From the NCBI RefSeq assembly GCF_004349135.1, contig NZ_SMFN01000017.1:28867-92866 (forward strand): 64,000 nt of DNA, read 5' to 3'. This DNA is from Flavobacterium sandaracinum. Its GTDB lineage: Bacteria > Bacteroidota > Bacteroidia > Flavobacteriales > Flavobacteriaceae. Of this stretch, positions 9,562-18,508 are shown in pieces. Position 1 is the stretch's first letter, and each line of letters begins with the position of its first letter. The notes beneath the pieces were generated by a model. The model saw only the letters and a program-made list of their open reading frames with translations. It had not been told where the DNA came from and made no database searches. The translations under genes were made by a program, and so were the position numbers.

Positions 9562-10461
9562 TTAGCTTTTTAACTTATTTATTGTCATTGAAAACCCTTT
9601 TTTTAGATAATCGAAATCAAAGTATCTTACACAATAATAAGATATAAATAACCACTCATAAATCAATAAAGAACGATACCTTCGAATCTCTTTACCGTAT
9701 TTTTTTATTATTTCAATTCTTTGATAATCCCGATAATATTTGAATTTTCTAGAAATTAAAAATTTGTAAAATTCAATTTCTGAAGCATTTTTCTTTAATA
9801 AATTATCTCTTTTTCCTGTTATACTAAAAGATGAAACTCTTACGTAAACTATACTTTCATTAATGGTATAAATGGGTCTCTTGTCAGAAAAATCTATCCA
9901 AGCTCTATCATCACTGTTCCATGCTAAAGGATAGTTATGGAAACCATATTTTAAATAGCTTTGCTTTGAAAAAATATGTTCTGATAATGAACTACGCGAT
10001 TCTTTGCTGAATTTTCTGTAAAAAGAATCGGTAGCCGTTTCCCAAATTGGATGTTTGTACAGATCAGAAACTGTATTTAGATTTTCATAAATTAATTTAC
10101 TTGTATACCGAACCAAATTTGATTTTGAATTAAAATCATTAAAATTATTATAAAAACTTGCCACTACATTAGAATCAAGATAATCATCATCACCCAATAT
10201 CATTAACCACTCTTCATCAATAGAAAGTGATACACATCGTTCCCATTGTTGAACTAAAGAAATACCCCCTAAATTATCTTTAAAACGATGATAATCAAAT
10301 TCAAACTTCCCGTTATATTTTTCTAATAAATCATTTGGATTTTCAGGACTGGCATCATCACCAATATAGACTTTAAAACGTTTATCCGTTTGGATTGCAA
10401 GCGACTTTAAAGTTTCTTCAAAGAAGGTGAGTTTATAATATGGGACTACGATGGCAAGCAT
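9562..10461 (-). CDS. Glycosyltransferase family 2
   Basis: A 299-residue GT-A enzyme. It starts AIVVPYYKLTFFEETLKSL, has YIGDDASPENP near residues 32-42 and the metal motif LGDDDYLD near 89-96. The C-terminal part is rich in Lys, Tyr and Arg. It lies 5 bp downstream of the GT-B gene at 10467. Donor and acceptor are unknown. Confidence 0.85.
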   Translation of the reverse strand: MLAIVVPYYKLTFFEETLKSLAIQTDKRFKVYIGDDASPENPNDLLEKYNGKFEFDYHRFKDNLGGISLVQQWERCVSLSIDEEWLMILGDDDYLDSNVVASFYNNFNDFNSKSNLVRYTSKLIYENLNTVSDLYKHPIWETATDSFYRKFSKESRSSLSEHIFSKQSYLKYGFHNYPLAWNSDDRAWIDFSDKRPIYTINESIVYVRVSSFSITGKRDNLLKKNASEIEFYKFLISRKFKYYRDYQRIEIIKKYGKEIRRYRSLLIYEWLFISYYCVRYFDFDYLKKGFSMTINKLKS

Positions 10462-10466
10462 TTTAA

Positions 10467-11726
10467 TTAATCTATTAAATTCTTATAAACGTCAAGTCTT
10501 CTACTTCCCAATAGATCTTGTGAGAAATTCTTTTCATAAAACTCATATCCATTATCAACCAAATTAATGACATACTCTGATTTAGTATTTTTTAATAAAT
10601 CAATTTTGTCAATAAATGACTGTATTTCATCAGCTATCAAAATATTTATTTCATCAGTCAAACCGATACCTTCTGCTCCTAAAGATGTTGAAACCATAGG
10701 GACTTTAGACTGTAATCCTAAAATAATCTTTGTTCGAATTCCATTGCCTACTCGTATAGGTACTATCATAACTGCATTTTCAATTATTGGATTTAAATTT
10801 TCTACATATCCTAGATAAACTACCTCTCCAATGTCTGAAATAATTTTTGCTTTTTCGCTCCAATATCCAATAATATATAATGGTAGTTGGTGTTTTTTAT
10901 AAATTTCCGGGTAAATTTCAGTGATAAACCATTGTAAACCCTCACAATTAGGAGAATGATTACTACCTCCTAGAAAAAATAACTTTTCTAATTTTACAAA
11001 TGGTTTTAATTTGTTATTTTCTTCAATTGTAGTAAATGGTGAAACCGTAATGTTTTTTACTCCAATATCTTGTAATCTAATAGCATCATAATCACTAAAA
11101 ACTACTACTGAATCGTATAATGACAAAAACGTGGTTTCCACAATCCTATTCAATCCTATTATATAATTTTTAAAGCTTTCTGATTGTGAGGAATAGTCAC
11201 TTGCAGAAAGCAATCGTAATGTTCGAGATTCATGTGACACAAAAACTTTTTTTACATTTATAGGAAAAATAGTTACCAAATCGATCATTTCATAAAACTC
11301 AGTTTGAATAATGTCCCACTTATTCAATTTTAACAAATTAGCTATTTCATTAATATAAACGGGCTCTTTACTGTTCAATAAATTAAAGGTATCACTTTTA
11401 AATGAATCAATATTTTTTAGCTTGAGTTTACCCCTTTTTTCCTTTCGTTTTTTATATAAAAAATACAAACCTAACTCCAATCGAGAAAATAACGATTGTT
11501 TAGCTTTAGATTTAAGTACGGGAATTTGATTAATTATGATAAAATTGATTTGTGGTAATTTAATTTTTAATTCTTCAACAAAGGACAAATCTTGATTTGA
11601 TCGAACTACACAACAATAATCTATAGCTAGCTTATTTTGTAAGTAACTCAAAATAGAAAATTGTGCAACATTACCACCATGACTCAATGGGTAAGGTATT
11701 GTAGATGAGAGAATTAATAATTTCAT
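10467..11726 (-). CDS. GT-B glycosyltransferase (GT4-like)
   Basis: A 419-residue protein with a family 4 type layout. LLILSSTIPYPLSHGG at the N-terminus is a common opening of GT4 enzymes. The C-terminal half carries LFFLGGSNHSPNCEGLQWF and IVPIRVGNGIRTKIILG, the blocks that bind nucleotide and sugar in this group, ending in a long helix. Upstream there is a 192-bp AT-rich gap before the next gene, the longest break inside the glycosyltransferase run, so a new promoter could lie there, but none is clear. Confidence 0.8.
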   Translation of the reverse strand: MKLLILSSTIPYPLSHGGNVAQFSILSYLQNKLAIDYCCVVRSNQDLSFVEELKIKLPQINFIIINQIPVLKSKAKQSLFSRLELGLYFLYKKRKEKRGKLKLKNIDSFKSDTFNLLNSKEPVYINEIANLLKLNKWDIIQTEFYEMIDLVTIFPINVKKVFVSHESRTLRLLSASDYSSQSESFKNYIIGLNRIVETTFLSLYDSVVVFSDYDAIRLQDIGVKNITVSPFTTIEENNKLKPFVKLEKLFFLGGSNHSPNCEGLQWFITEIYPEIYKKHQLPLYIIGYWSEKAKIISDIGEVVYLGYVENLNPIIENAVMIVPIRVGNGIRTKIILGLQSKVPMVSTSLGAEGIGLTDEINILIADEIQSFIDKIDLLKNTKSEYVINLVDNGYEFYEKNFSQDLLGSRRLDVYKNLID

Positions 11727-11918
11727 AATAATCTTAAATTATATTAATATAGTGATTTACAAAAATGAATTTATTAATTAAAATTCTTTTTATAAATTCA
11801 ATTTCTTTATTTTGTGCGTCAATAATTTCAGAGCATCATACAAAATTACCTTGTTTATAAGTAGATAGTATGATGAATACTTTTGCGTGTTTCACATTTG
11901 TCATCTCTTTTATTTGCA

Positions 11919-12752
11919 TTATTTTTTTAGAATATCTTTTATTTTTTTCTTAGAAAACAAAACAATATAGCTTCTAAAAAAAACAGATACTAATTTCATT
12001 CCCATTTTCGATTTTTCGATTTCCTGTAACATTATAAATCGATTGGTATTTAAAATTTTAAGGCTTTTTTTTCGATCTTCATATTCCTCTAGAAAACCTC
12101 CAAAATGTTCTTTTAATACTTGGTTCCTTTCTATTGAATTATCATTAATCCAACTTATTCCATCTATATAAAATACTGTCAAAGTTTTATCAACTTTTAA
12201 GTAACTACAATTGTGCTTAAATAAAGCCAAAATAAAAAACTTCCAATCAGATACTATTTTTAATTTTTCATCATACAAACCCAAATTATTAAATAATTGC
12301 TTGTTTATAAAAGTAGATTGATGAGGGATCGTTCTATAGAGCATTTGTGAAAATTGGATAGTAGACGGACAAGAAAATAAATTAGAATTGTTTTCTCTAA
12401 CATTTATTATATCAAAACACACTAAATCGTGATTTCTCAAATACTGATGATTATGTTCCAAAACAGTATCACTAAAAAAATGATCCCCACTATTCAAAAA
12501 TAACAAATACTCACCATTAGCCACTCGAATCCCCTTATTCATCGCATTATAAATACCAGAATCCTTGTCGCTAACCCAATAATCAAAATACTTGCTTTGA
12601 CTTTCAATATAAGCTGCGCTACCATCAGTGGAACCACCATCAATAACAATATACTCAAACTCTTGCCAGGTTTGATTTAAAACACTCTCGACGGTTCTTT
12701 TCAGTCCCTCGAGATTGTTGTAGTTGATCGTTATAATAGAGAGTTTTGGCAT
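11919..12752 (-). CDS. Glycosyltransferase family 2, WcaE-like
   Basis: A 277-residue GT-A enzyme of the type seen in colanic-acid and O-antigen clusters. It has LSIITINYNNLEGL, IDGGSTDGS at 38-45, SDKDSGIYNAMNKG at 61-74 and LFLNSGD at 84-90 in place of the usual DXD. It lies 2 bp downstream of the GT4 gene. The family is well supported; substrates are unknown. Confidence 0.88.
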   Translation of the reverse strand: MPKLSIITINYNNLEGLKRTVESVLNQTWQEFEYIVIDGGSTDGSAAYIESQSKYFDYWVSDKDSGIYNAMNKGIRVANGEYLLFLNSGDHFFSDTVLEHNHQYLRNHDLVCFDIINVRENNSNLFSCPSTIQFSQMLYRTIPHQSTFINKQLFNNLGLYDEKLKIVSDWKFFILALFKHNCSYLKVDKTLTVFYIDGISWINDNSIERNQVLKEHFGGFLEEYEDRKKSLKILNTNRFIMLQEIEKSKMGMKLVSVFFRSYIVLFSKKKIKDILKK

Positions 12753-12754
12753 TA

Positions 12755-13879
12755 TTAAATTTTACAAGATTTTTTATAAACATCTAAACATTGATTCGCA
12801 GCAATTTCCCAACTAAATTTTTTTGCTTGTTCAATTCCTTTTATCGAAAATTCCTGACGATAAGATTCATTGTTAATTAATTTTTCTATTTTGCTGTATA
12901 GATCTTTGTGGCTATTTAATTCAAAATAAACGCCAGCATCGCCAGCCACTTCTGGAAAAGAACTATGTTTTGCTAAAACAACTGGACAACCACAAATCAT
13001 TGATTCTACAACTGGCAAACCAAACCCCTCATACAAAGAAGGAAAAACAAAACATTTAGCATTAGTATAAAAAAATACCAACTCGTCATCTTCAAAATTT
13101 TTTTGAATGATCTTATCTTTTAAACCTAACTCAGCGATAAATTCATATTCATCTTTTTTAAAAACACCAGCGCCAGCACAAATTAGATACAAATCAGAAT
13201 CCTTTTTTAAAAGCTCTGTAATTGACTCAACGAAAAAACGGAAGTTTTTATAATTATCCCGATTTCCAACAAAAAGGATATATTTCTTTGGCAAGCAAAC
13301 ATCAACCTGATGGTTTGGTTTTAAAGAACATCCGTGATAAACTACATCTATTTTCGATTTATCGATATGAGGATATATTTTTAAAATATCTTTTTTAGTG
13401 TTTTCTGAAACAGCAATTATCCGAGTTGCTTTTTCCATTAATAAAAGCTTATTTCGTACAACCATCTCATCATTCATAAAATACTCTGGAAAAAGCTCAT
13501 GAATCATGTCATATACTGTTAGAACAAAAGGTTTTGATCCGATGTTTTTGAGAAAATAGGTGTCATAATATGTTGGCACAAATAAATCATAATCTTGTTT
13601 ATTTAATATAAAAGCCAAATATTTATTTTTATAATCTTCTAATTTTACCTTGTTAGATAGCCTGAATTTATTAAGAATCTTGATAAGTAAAAAGTATATT
13701 TTTTGTCTATTTGAATATAATATACTTTCATTAAAATAAATATTAGTTGAGTTGTTTAATGGAACTCTAATACTAATATTTTTTCTATTTGAAAGTACAG
13801 AAAACACTTCTGTAAAATACCTTGAAATCCCTCCAAAACGCTGTGAATTAAAGATCTGTGGATCCAAAAGTATTTTCAT
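12755..13879 (-). CDS. Glycosyltransferase family 4
   Basis: A 374-residue GT-B enzyme with the canonical GT4 C-terminal motif: YTNAKCFVFPSLYEGFGLPVVE, where the second Glu of the EX7E pattern contacts the nucleotide sugar. The N-terminal QRFGGISRYFTEV is typical of mannosyl- and rhamnosyl-transferases. Its ATG overlaps the stop of the upstream FkbM gene as TAATG. Many members use GDP-mannose, but the donor is not proven by sequence. Confidence 0.9.
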   Translation of the reverse strand: MKILLDPQIFNSQRFGGISRYFTEVFSVLSNRKNISIRVPLNNSTNIYFNESILYSNRQKIYFLLIKILNKFRLSNKVKLEDYKNKYLAFILNKQDYDLFVPTYYDTYFLKNIGSKPFVLTVYDMIHELFPEYFMNDEMVVRNKLLLMEKATRIIAVSENTKKDILKIYPHIDKSKIDVVYHGCSLKPNHQVDVCLPKKYILFVGNRDNYKNFRFFVESITELLKKDSDLYLICAGAGVFKKDEYEFIAELGLKDKIIQKNFEDDELVFFYTNAKCFVFPSLYEGFGLPVVESMICGCPVVLAKHSSFPEVAGDAGVYFELNSHKDLYSKIEKLINNESYRQEFSIKGIEQAKKFSWEIAANQCLDVYKKSCKI

Positions 13880-14805
13880 TATTTTTTATATAAATTTAAC
13901 AATGATTCATTTACAAATTGTAATTCTTCATTAGGAAAAGCCAAAATATCTAAATAATAAATAGTTGAATGCGAATTATAAATTTGTGATCTTTTAACAT
14001 AATCATCAATCTCAAAAATATCCTTAATGGATTGTGTTATCTTGATTGGTGTTCCAAAATTATCTAAAAGACAAAAATTATTGTATCCATTTTCAAATAA
14101 CCCTTCAATGGATAACTTGTATTTATCAATTATCAGTTCTCTATTTTTATCATGAACACCAATATTGTTTAAATAAGTTTGCATTTCAAAAAAAACAAAT
14201 CTTGGTTTTTTCTTCAAATAATTTACATATTCTAAAAAGGAATTTATAACATCCCAATCAAAACCATCTGTATCAATTTTAAGTATGTCAAATTTAATTT
14301 TTTTTTCTAATGGAATTAAATTCATTAATTCTGAAAAAGAAATTGAATTTATTTCGCCTATTTCATTTGAATTATTTGAAATCGAACCCGTAGATAATGT
14401 ATTGCTTTTTTCAATAGTATATTTTCCTTTATTGGTCGTGACAAATTTTTTTACTCCTAAAAATCTATCTTTCAAATTATTTAGCTTAATATTCTCTTCA
14501 CATTCGCTAAAAAAACCATCATCTGGCTCTACTCCTACTATAAATGACTTATTGTTTTTAGAAAAAACGGCAATACTTGTATCCCCTATATTAGCTCCGA
14601 CATCTATAATAAGACCATCAAAACTACTACATAAAACAGGCAAAAAACGATCATACAGTGGAAAGGACTTTTGGTATTGATCTAACATATGATTGCCTTT
14701 AAGAATAATTTTAAGATCACCAAAAAAACTTTCTCTCTCGATTAACCCCTCTGGTTTCTTTTCTTTTCTTGCAAATATATTTTTTATTATTTTGTTTAAT
14801 TTCAT
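13879..14805 (-). CDS. FkbM family methyltransferase
   Basis: A 308-residue class I SAM methyltransferase of the FkbM type, which O-methylates sugars in many O-antigen and exopolysaccharide pathways. The SAM-binding loop LIIDVGANIGDTSIAVF lies near residue 65-81, GVEPDDGFF follows, and DILKIDTDGFD near 165 is the FkbM motif. It is the first gene after wzt (89 bp gap). In wzt-type systems a methyl group can cap the chain end and be read by the Wzt tail domain; that role is only inferred here. Confidence 0.85.
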   Translation of the reverse strand: MKLNKIIKNIFARKEKKPEGLIERESFFGDLKIILKGNHMLDQYQKSFPLYDRFLPVLCSSFDGLIIDVGANIGDTSIAVFSKNNKSFIVGVEPDDGFFSECEENIKLNNLKDRFLGVKKFVTTNKGKYTIEKSNTLSTGSISNNSNEIGEINSISFSELMNLIPLEKKIKFDILKIDTDGFDWDVINSFLEYVNYLKKKPRFVFFEMQTYLNNIGVHDKNRELIIDKYKLSIEGLFENGYNNFCLLDNFGTPIKITQSIKDIFEIDDYVKRSQIYNSHSTIYYLDILAFPNEELQFVNESLLNLYKK

Positions 14806-14893
14806 CAGAATCTATTAGTCATTTTCATAGTATTTAAATAAATTTATGATATATTTTACATTTAATTACTTCAAAATTAAAAAAGTAAATAAA

Positions 14894-16216
14894 TCAATTT
14901 AATTTTTTCCAATCGCAATTAACATAAACACATCCAAAATCTGTTCCAGCGTATTTATACAGATCAGAACCTGTTTCAATAATTTCAAAAGATAAACAAT
15001 CGTCTAGACAATCTATCAAAACAACATTGGGTACATGTAAAGCAAATGTTAAATTAAACTGATTTGGCACTAAAAATTTTTCTGGTAAATTAACTTCAAA
15101 TTTATGCATGCCTGCCTGATTTATTTTTTCGGATAATTTTATTTCAGAAGTAAAAATGACTCTTTCATTTCTGTCTACCAATCTAAACCCCAAATATGCA
15201 TTAAGATATTGTTCCGCTACTTGTAATTTTACATTAATACCTATGGCTTCATCAAATCCAAACTCAGTTCTTATTTCATCGTTTTTATCAACAATAGCAA
15301 GACTCACAATTCCTGATTCTTGTACAGCTTCATTTACATAATGCCCTCTGTATCCCTCATATTGGTTAGACTGTAAATAATAATCAATTGCTTTATTGGT
15401 ATTTCCTTCAAAAACAATGGTACCATTTTCCATCATGATCGTTTTGGTACACAATTGTTTAATTGCTGCCATATTATGACTCACAAACAAAACCGTTCTA
15501 CCTCCCTCACGTGAAATATCCTGCATCTTCCCAATCGCTTTTTTCTGGAACTCCGCATCACCAACTGCCAAAACCTCATCGATAATCAAAATTTCCGGCT
15601 CTAAAAAAGCCGCTACTGCAAAAGCCAGACGAACTGTCATACCGGAACTATATCGTTTTACTGGGGTGTCAATATAGCGCTCACAACCAGAAAAATCAAT
15701 AATTTCATCCAACTTGGCTGTAATTTCTTTTTTAGTCATTCCTAAAATAGCACCATTCAAGTATACATTTTCTCGGCCTGTCATTTCGCCGTTAAAACCC
15801 GTTCCCACTTCAAGCAAAGAAGCCACTCGACCCCCAAACTTAATGCTTCCTGTAGTAGGTGCCGTAACGCGGGATAGGATTTTAAGCAAAGTCGATTTTC
15901 CTGCTCCATTTTTACCTATGATTCCAAGAACTTCGCCACGCTCTACCTCAAAATTAATATCTTTTAGTGCCCATACATAATCGCTTGATCCTTTAGTACT
16001 GCGATCATTGACATCGCCAATTTTTAGATAAGGATCTTCTTTACCTCGGATCTGATGCCACCAACGGTTTACGTCATGACTCAACGTACCTGTACCTACT
16101 TGGCCCAGTCGGTATTGCTTAGAGATGTTTTCGGCTTTAAGAATTATGTTGTCCTCCCCCCGGCCCCCTCCAAAGGAGGGGGTGTCAGATCCTGATAAAA
16201 ATGTTTTGTTACTCAT
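14894..16216 (-). CDS. wzt: Polysaccharide ABC exporter ATP-binding protein (Wzt)
   Basis: The ATPase half of an ABC exporter for lipid-linked O-antigen or a similar glycan. In 440 residues it has Walker A GKNGAGKS (101-108), signature YSSGM (189-193), Walker B ILIIDE (209-214) and an H-loop SHNM. Residues ~290-440 form a beta-rich tail like the Wzt carbohydrate-binding domain, which recognises the finished chain end. Residues 12-21 (TPSFGGGRGE) are encoded by a G/C palindrome and look like an in-frame insertion before the conserved IILKAENISKQYRLG. The partner permease wzm lies upstream beyond an inserted ATPase gene. Confidence 0.92.
   Translation of the reverse strand: MSNKTFLSGSDTPSFGGGRGEDNIILKAENISKQYRLGQVGTGTLSHDVNRWWHQIRGKEDPYLKIGDVNDRSTKGSSDYVWALKDINFEVERGEVLGIIGKNGAGKSTLLKILSRVTAPTTGSIKFGGRVASLLEVGTGFNGEMTGRENVYLNGAILGMTKKEITAKLDEIIDFSGCERYIDTPVKRYSSGMTVRLAFAVAAFLEPEILIIDEVLAVGDAEFQKKAIGKMQDISREGGRTVLFVSHNMAAIKQLCTKTIMMENGTIVFEGNTNKAIDYYLQSNQYEGYRGHYVNEAVQESGIVSLAIVDKNDEIRTEFGFDEAIGINVKLQVAEQYLNAYLGFRLVDRNERVIFTSEIKLSEKINQAGMHKFEVNLPEKFLVPNQFNLTFALHVPNVVLIDCLDDCLSFEIIETGSDLYKYAGTDFGCVYVNCDWKKLN
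16164..16182. repeat. G/C palindrome inside the wzt coding region
   Basis: A perfect 19-bp palindrome, five C, TCC, AAA, GGA, five G, flanked by a CCCCCCGG run (16155-16162). It encodes residues 12-18 of Wzt in frame. The same kind of TCC(N)3-4GGA palindrome lies in intergenic DNA at 16459 and 18480 and inside the GSCFA gene at 53654. Confidence 0.75.
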
Positions 16217-16250
16217 TCCTGTCTTGATTACTCAATATTTTTTTTAATTT

Positions 16251-16295
16251 CGAGTAGGTCTTCACTCCTTCTGCGAAGTAGTTAAGACCTACTCG
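16251..16295. repeat. Palindromic hairpin, AGGTCTT family copy 1
   Basis: An inverted repeat with outer stem CGAGTAGGTCTT pairing to AAGACCTACTCG. It lies 35 bp upstream of wzt and is followed by a T-rich stretch. The sequence TTACTCAATATTT...AATTTCG before it matches the stretch before copy 2 at 16556, so a ~75-bp block is duplicated. It could act as a terminator for upstream minus-strand transcripts or be a dispersed palindrome. Confidence 0.7.
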
Positions 16296-16491
16296 ACTAT
16301 TTTTTTATTCTGTTTCGTGAAAAATAGTACGAATTTCGCAACCAATTTTCTACTCAACAACTCCAATTATCTATAACCTGCCCATCGCTTTACTACTTAA
16401 TCCCAATAACTTTTGAAATACAGGCAATAAAACTTTAGATTTTAGGTCTAAATCGACTCCCACTCCTTCGGAGGGGGCTGGGGGGAGGATT

Positions 16492-16527
16492 TTACACCGT
16501 ATCTATAAAACTCTTCTCAATCTTGTT
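16492..16527 (-). pseudogene. Duplicated 3' end of wzm (12 codons)
   Basis: Reading the minus strand, these bases encode NKIEKSFIDTV and a stop. The real wzm at 18509-18544 ends NKTEKSFIDTV and a stop. A 25-bp core differs at one position. Similarity also continues on the downstream side into a shared CTCCTT(C/T)GGAG palindrome (16459 and 18480). Beyond the Asn codon the match stops, so this is a 3' remnant, not a gene. It marks where wzm probably ended next to wzt before the ATPase cassette arrived. Confidence 0.8.
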
Positions 16528-16555
16528 TACTAAATATTTATTTTCAATTTCGTAA

Positions 16556-16590
16556 AGGTCTTAACTTCTTCTCCGAAGAAGTTAAGACCT
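16556..16590. repeat. Palindromic hairpin, AGGTCTT family copy 2
   Basis: A perfect 16-bp inverted repeat, AGGTCTTAACTTCTTC pairing to GAAGAAGTTAAGACCT, with a 3-base loop, followed on the plus strand by a T run. It is a close copy of the hairpin at 16251 with matching upstream sequence. The 603-bp gap 16217-16819 between wzt and the ATPase gene holds both hairpins and the wzm 3' remnant but no other gene that I can support. Confidence 0.8.
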
Positions 16591-16819
16591 CACTGAAATT
16601 TTTTTCTATAATCCTACTCTAACTAAGTTCCTCTCAAGGAGTGGAAGACGAGACCCCATGGGAATGACAATGTTATTTTAAGTCTCTCTTTTAATACTTA
16701 GACTAAACTGAATATGTTTAATTTTTATTTGTCATACAGTACTGAAAGAGTTGAAGTCAAGCGAGAGAAAAATCAACTTACCTTTATTACTGCTCATTCA
16801 TTTTATAAGTTTCAAGTAT

Positions 16820-18031
16820 CTACGACAATAAAAATTGTTCTAAATCTATTGTATTTATACCCTGGTACGTATTCCCAGAAAAAAAATCAAAGGTAATCAC
16901 CGTTTTAGAATAATTATCGTTTATGTTTACCAAGTTTCCAAATTCTCGTTCCAGCGTTTTAGTATCATTAATTGTCAAAGTAACTTGGAAATATTTTTTT
17001 TCTCCATCTTTTTCAGCAATAAAATCAATTTCTGATAGGTTCAACTTCCCAACAGTCACTTTAAACCCCTTAAACAACAAATGATTAAATACTGCATTTT
17101 CTAATATTTTCCCTCTATCTTCTATTCTATAACCCCAAATACCGTTTCGTATTCCTAAATTTTCAAAATAATATTTATCGCCAATCTCAAAAATCCTTTT
17201 ACCAATCATATCGTATCGGGCCACTTTATGTACCAAAAAAGCATTGACCAAGTATTGGATATAAGTCTGCACTTGATTTGGAGCCATATTAACCCGTTGT
17301 GATTTCAGGAAATCACTTATCTTTTTCGCAGAAAAAACACTACCAGTATGACCAGCCAAAAACAAAACCAATTGCTCTAAAAAAGGAACATTTCGCACCG
17401 CATATCTATTGATAATATCCCGGTAAACAATAGTAGCATAAATATTTTTTAAATATTCAAATACGATACCATCTTCTAAAGGCAAATGTTTTAAATACGG
17501 AAGACCCCCATATTTTAAATACTTTTCTAAACTATCAGGACTCGTTTCTAAAACATGAAAATCTAAAAACTCTGAATACGAAAGGCTATACACGACGATC
17601 TCTATGTACCTCCCGCTCAAATGTCCCGCAATATCTCCCGACAACAAATTGGCATTACTGCCTGTACAATACAAATCTAAATCTTCGCGAAGCAACAAAG
17701 AACGCAAAGCAGCTTCAAAATCTTGAATATCCTGAATCTCATCTATAAATACATACGTCTTTCCCGTTACCGATTTTTGTTTCATCACATACGCATGCAA
17801 ATCTTCGGCAGTTTTAATAAAAGAAAAAGCCAAATCTTCTTTGTTGATGTACAACAAATGCTTTTCAGGGTCTTCTTGTAGCAATTGCATCAACTGAAAA
17901 AGCAAATAACTCTTGCCCACACGGCGCTGTCCTGTAAAAACCTTTATGATGTTTTGTCCCATAAAAGGCTTCACCCTATCTATGTAGTGTGCTCTATTAT
18001 GAATATTTTGAGGGATATTGAAAGAAATCAT
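16820..18031 (-). CDS. AAA+ ATPase with DUF4143 domain
   Basis: A 403-residue ATPase of the COG1373 type, common in Bacteroidetes genomes as scattered single genes of unclear role. Walker A GQRRVGKS is at 34-41 and Walker B TYVFIDEIQD at 92-101, followed by a sensor-like LYCTGSNANLLSG. The C-terminal half matches DUF4143, with GLPYLKHL near 173 and a nuclease-like tail motif LNLSEIDFIAEKDGEKKYFQV. It interrupts the usual wzm-wzt pairing and is flanked by duplicated sequence, so it is probably an insertion. It has its own upstream region with a triple 40-bp repeat. Confidence 0.85.
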   Translation of the reverse strand: MISFNIPQNIHNRAHYIDRVKPFMGQNIIKVFTGQRRVGKSYLLFQLMQLLQEDPEKHLLYINKEDLAFSFIKTAEDLHAYVMKQKSVTGKTYVFIDEIQDIQDFEAALRSLLLREDLDLYCTGSNANLLSGDIAGHLSGRYIEIVVYSLSYSEFLDFHVLETSPDSLEKYLKYGGLPYLKHLPLEDGIVFEYLKNIYATIVYRDIINRYAVRNVPFLEQLVLFLAGHTGSVFSAKKISDFLKSQRVNMAPNQVQTYIQYLVNAFLVHKVARYDMIGKRIFEIGDKYYFENLGIRNGIWGYRIEDRGKILENAVFNHLLFKGFKVTVGKLNLSEIDFIAEKDGEKKYFQVTLTINDTKTLEREFGNLVNINDNYSKTVITFDFFSGNTYQGINTIDLEQFLLS

Positions 18032-18150
18032 TACCGATACGTTTATACTTTAGTGTAAAAATACATTTTATTATCGACACGCCTATAGCTTTTGATAAAA
18101 TGATGTATTACTGTCGATACGTTTATACTTTATTTTTACAAATAAATGCT
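18031..18150. repeat. Three tandem 40-bp repeats upstream of the ATPase gene
   Basis: A motif CGATACGTTTATACTTTA starts at 18035 and 18115, with a variant CGACACGCCTATAGCTTT exactly midway at 18075, giving a strict 40-bp period. The block abuts the ATPase start codon. It may be an operator array or part of a mobile cassette. The rest of the gap to wzm (18151-18474) holds a small AT hairpin near 18330 but no gene that I can support. Confidence 0.75.
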
Positions 18151-18474
18151 GCATTTCTCCTGGTTAACTCAGAAACCCATTAAGATATTGCCAATCCTTA
18201 GCCATTAAAAATAGACATAATTGGCTCTGAAATTTTTATTTTTTGCTTTTCACAAATGCGTCAAAATTAAATTCGTTCACCTTTACATTCAAGATTTGCT
18301 ATTTTAGCTACGTGATTTACAAAAATTTATCTTTGTAAATTCTTTCAATCCCTTCTAGCAATTCTATGGAATGTGTCCACGGCTTCGCGTGCTGATTCAC
18401 AATGTAGTGACAACAGATACTACTTTATTTTTTTGTTCGCTAGTACCATCTACCATGACAAAAACTTCACATCG

Positions 18475-18506
18475 ACTTCCTCTCCTTTGGAGAGGCCGAG
18501 GGAGAA
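18475..18506. repeat. G/C palindromic repeat downstream of wzm
   Basis: CTCTCCTTTGGAGAG with flanking GACTTCC and GAGGGAGAAT just after the wzm stop codon (minus strand). It parallels the block at 16455-16490 (GACTCCCACTCCTTCGGAGGGGG...), which also follows a wzm 3' end. The pair therefore forms direct repeats of about 70 bp flanking the ATPase cassette. Confidence 0.7.
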
Positions 18507-18508
18507 TC

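Noticed and set aside
14285..14680. 131-residue plus-strand ORF
   Set aside because: It lies antisense inside the FkbM methyltransferase gene, has no motifs and no start signals.
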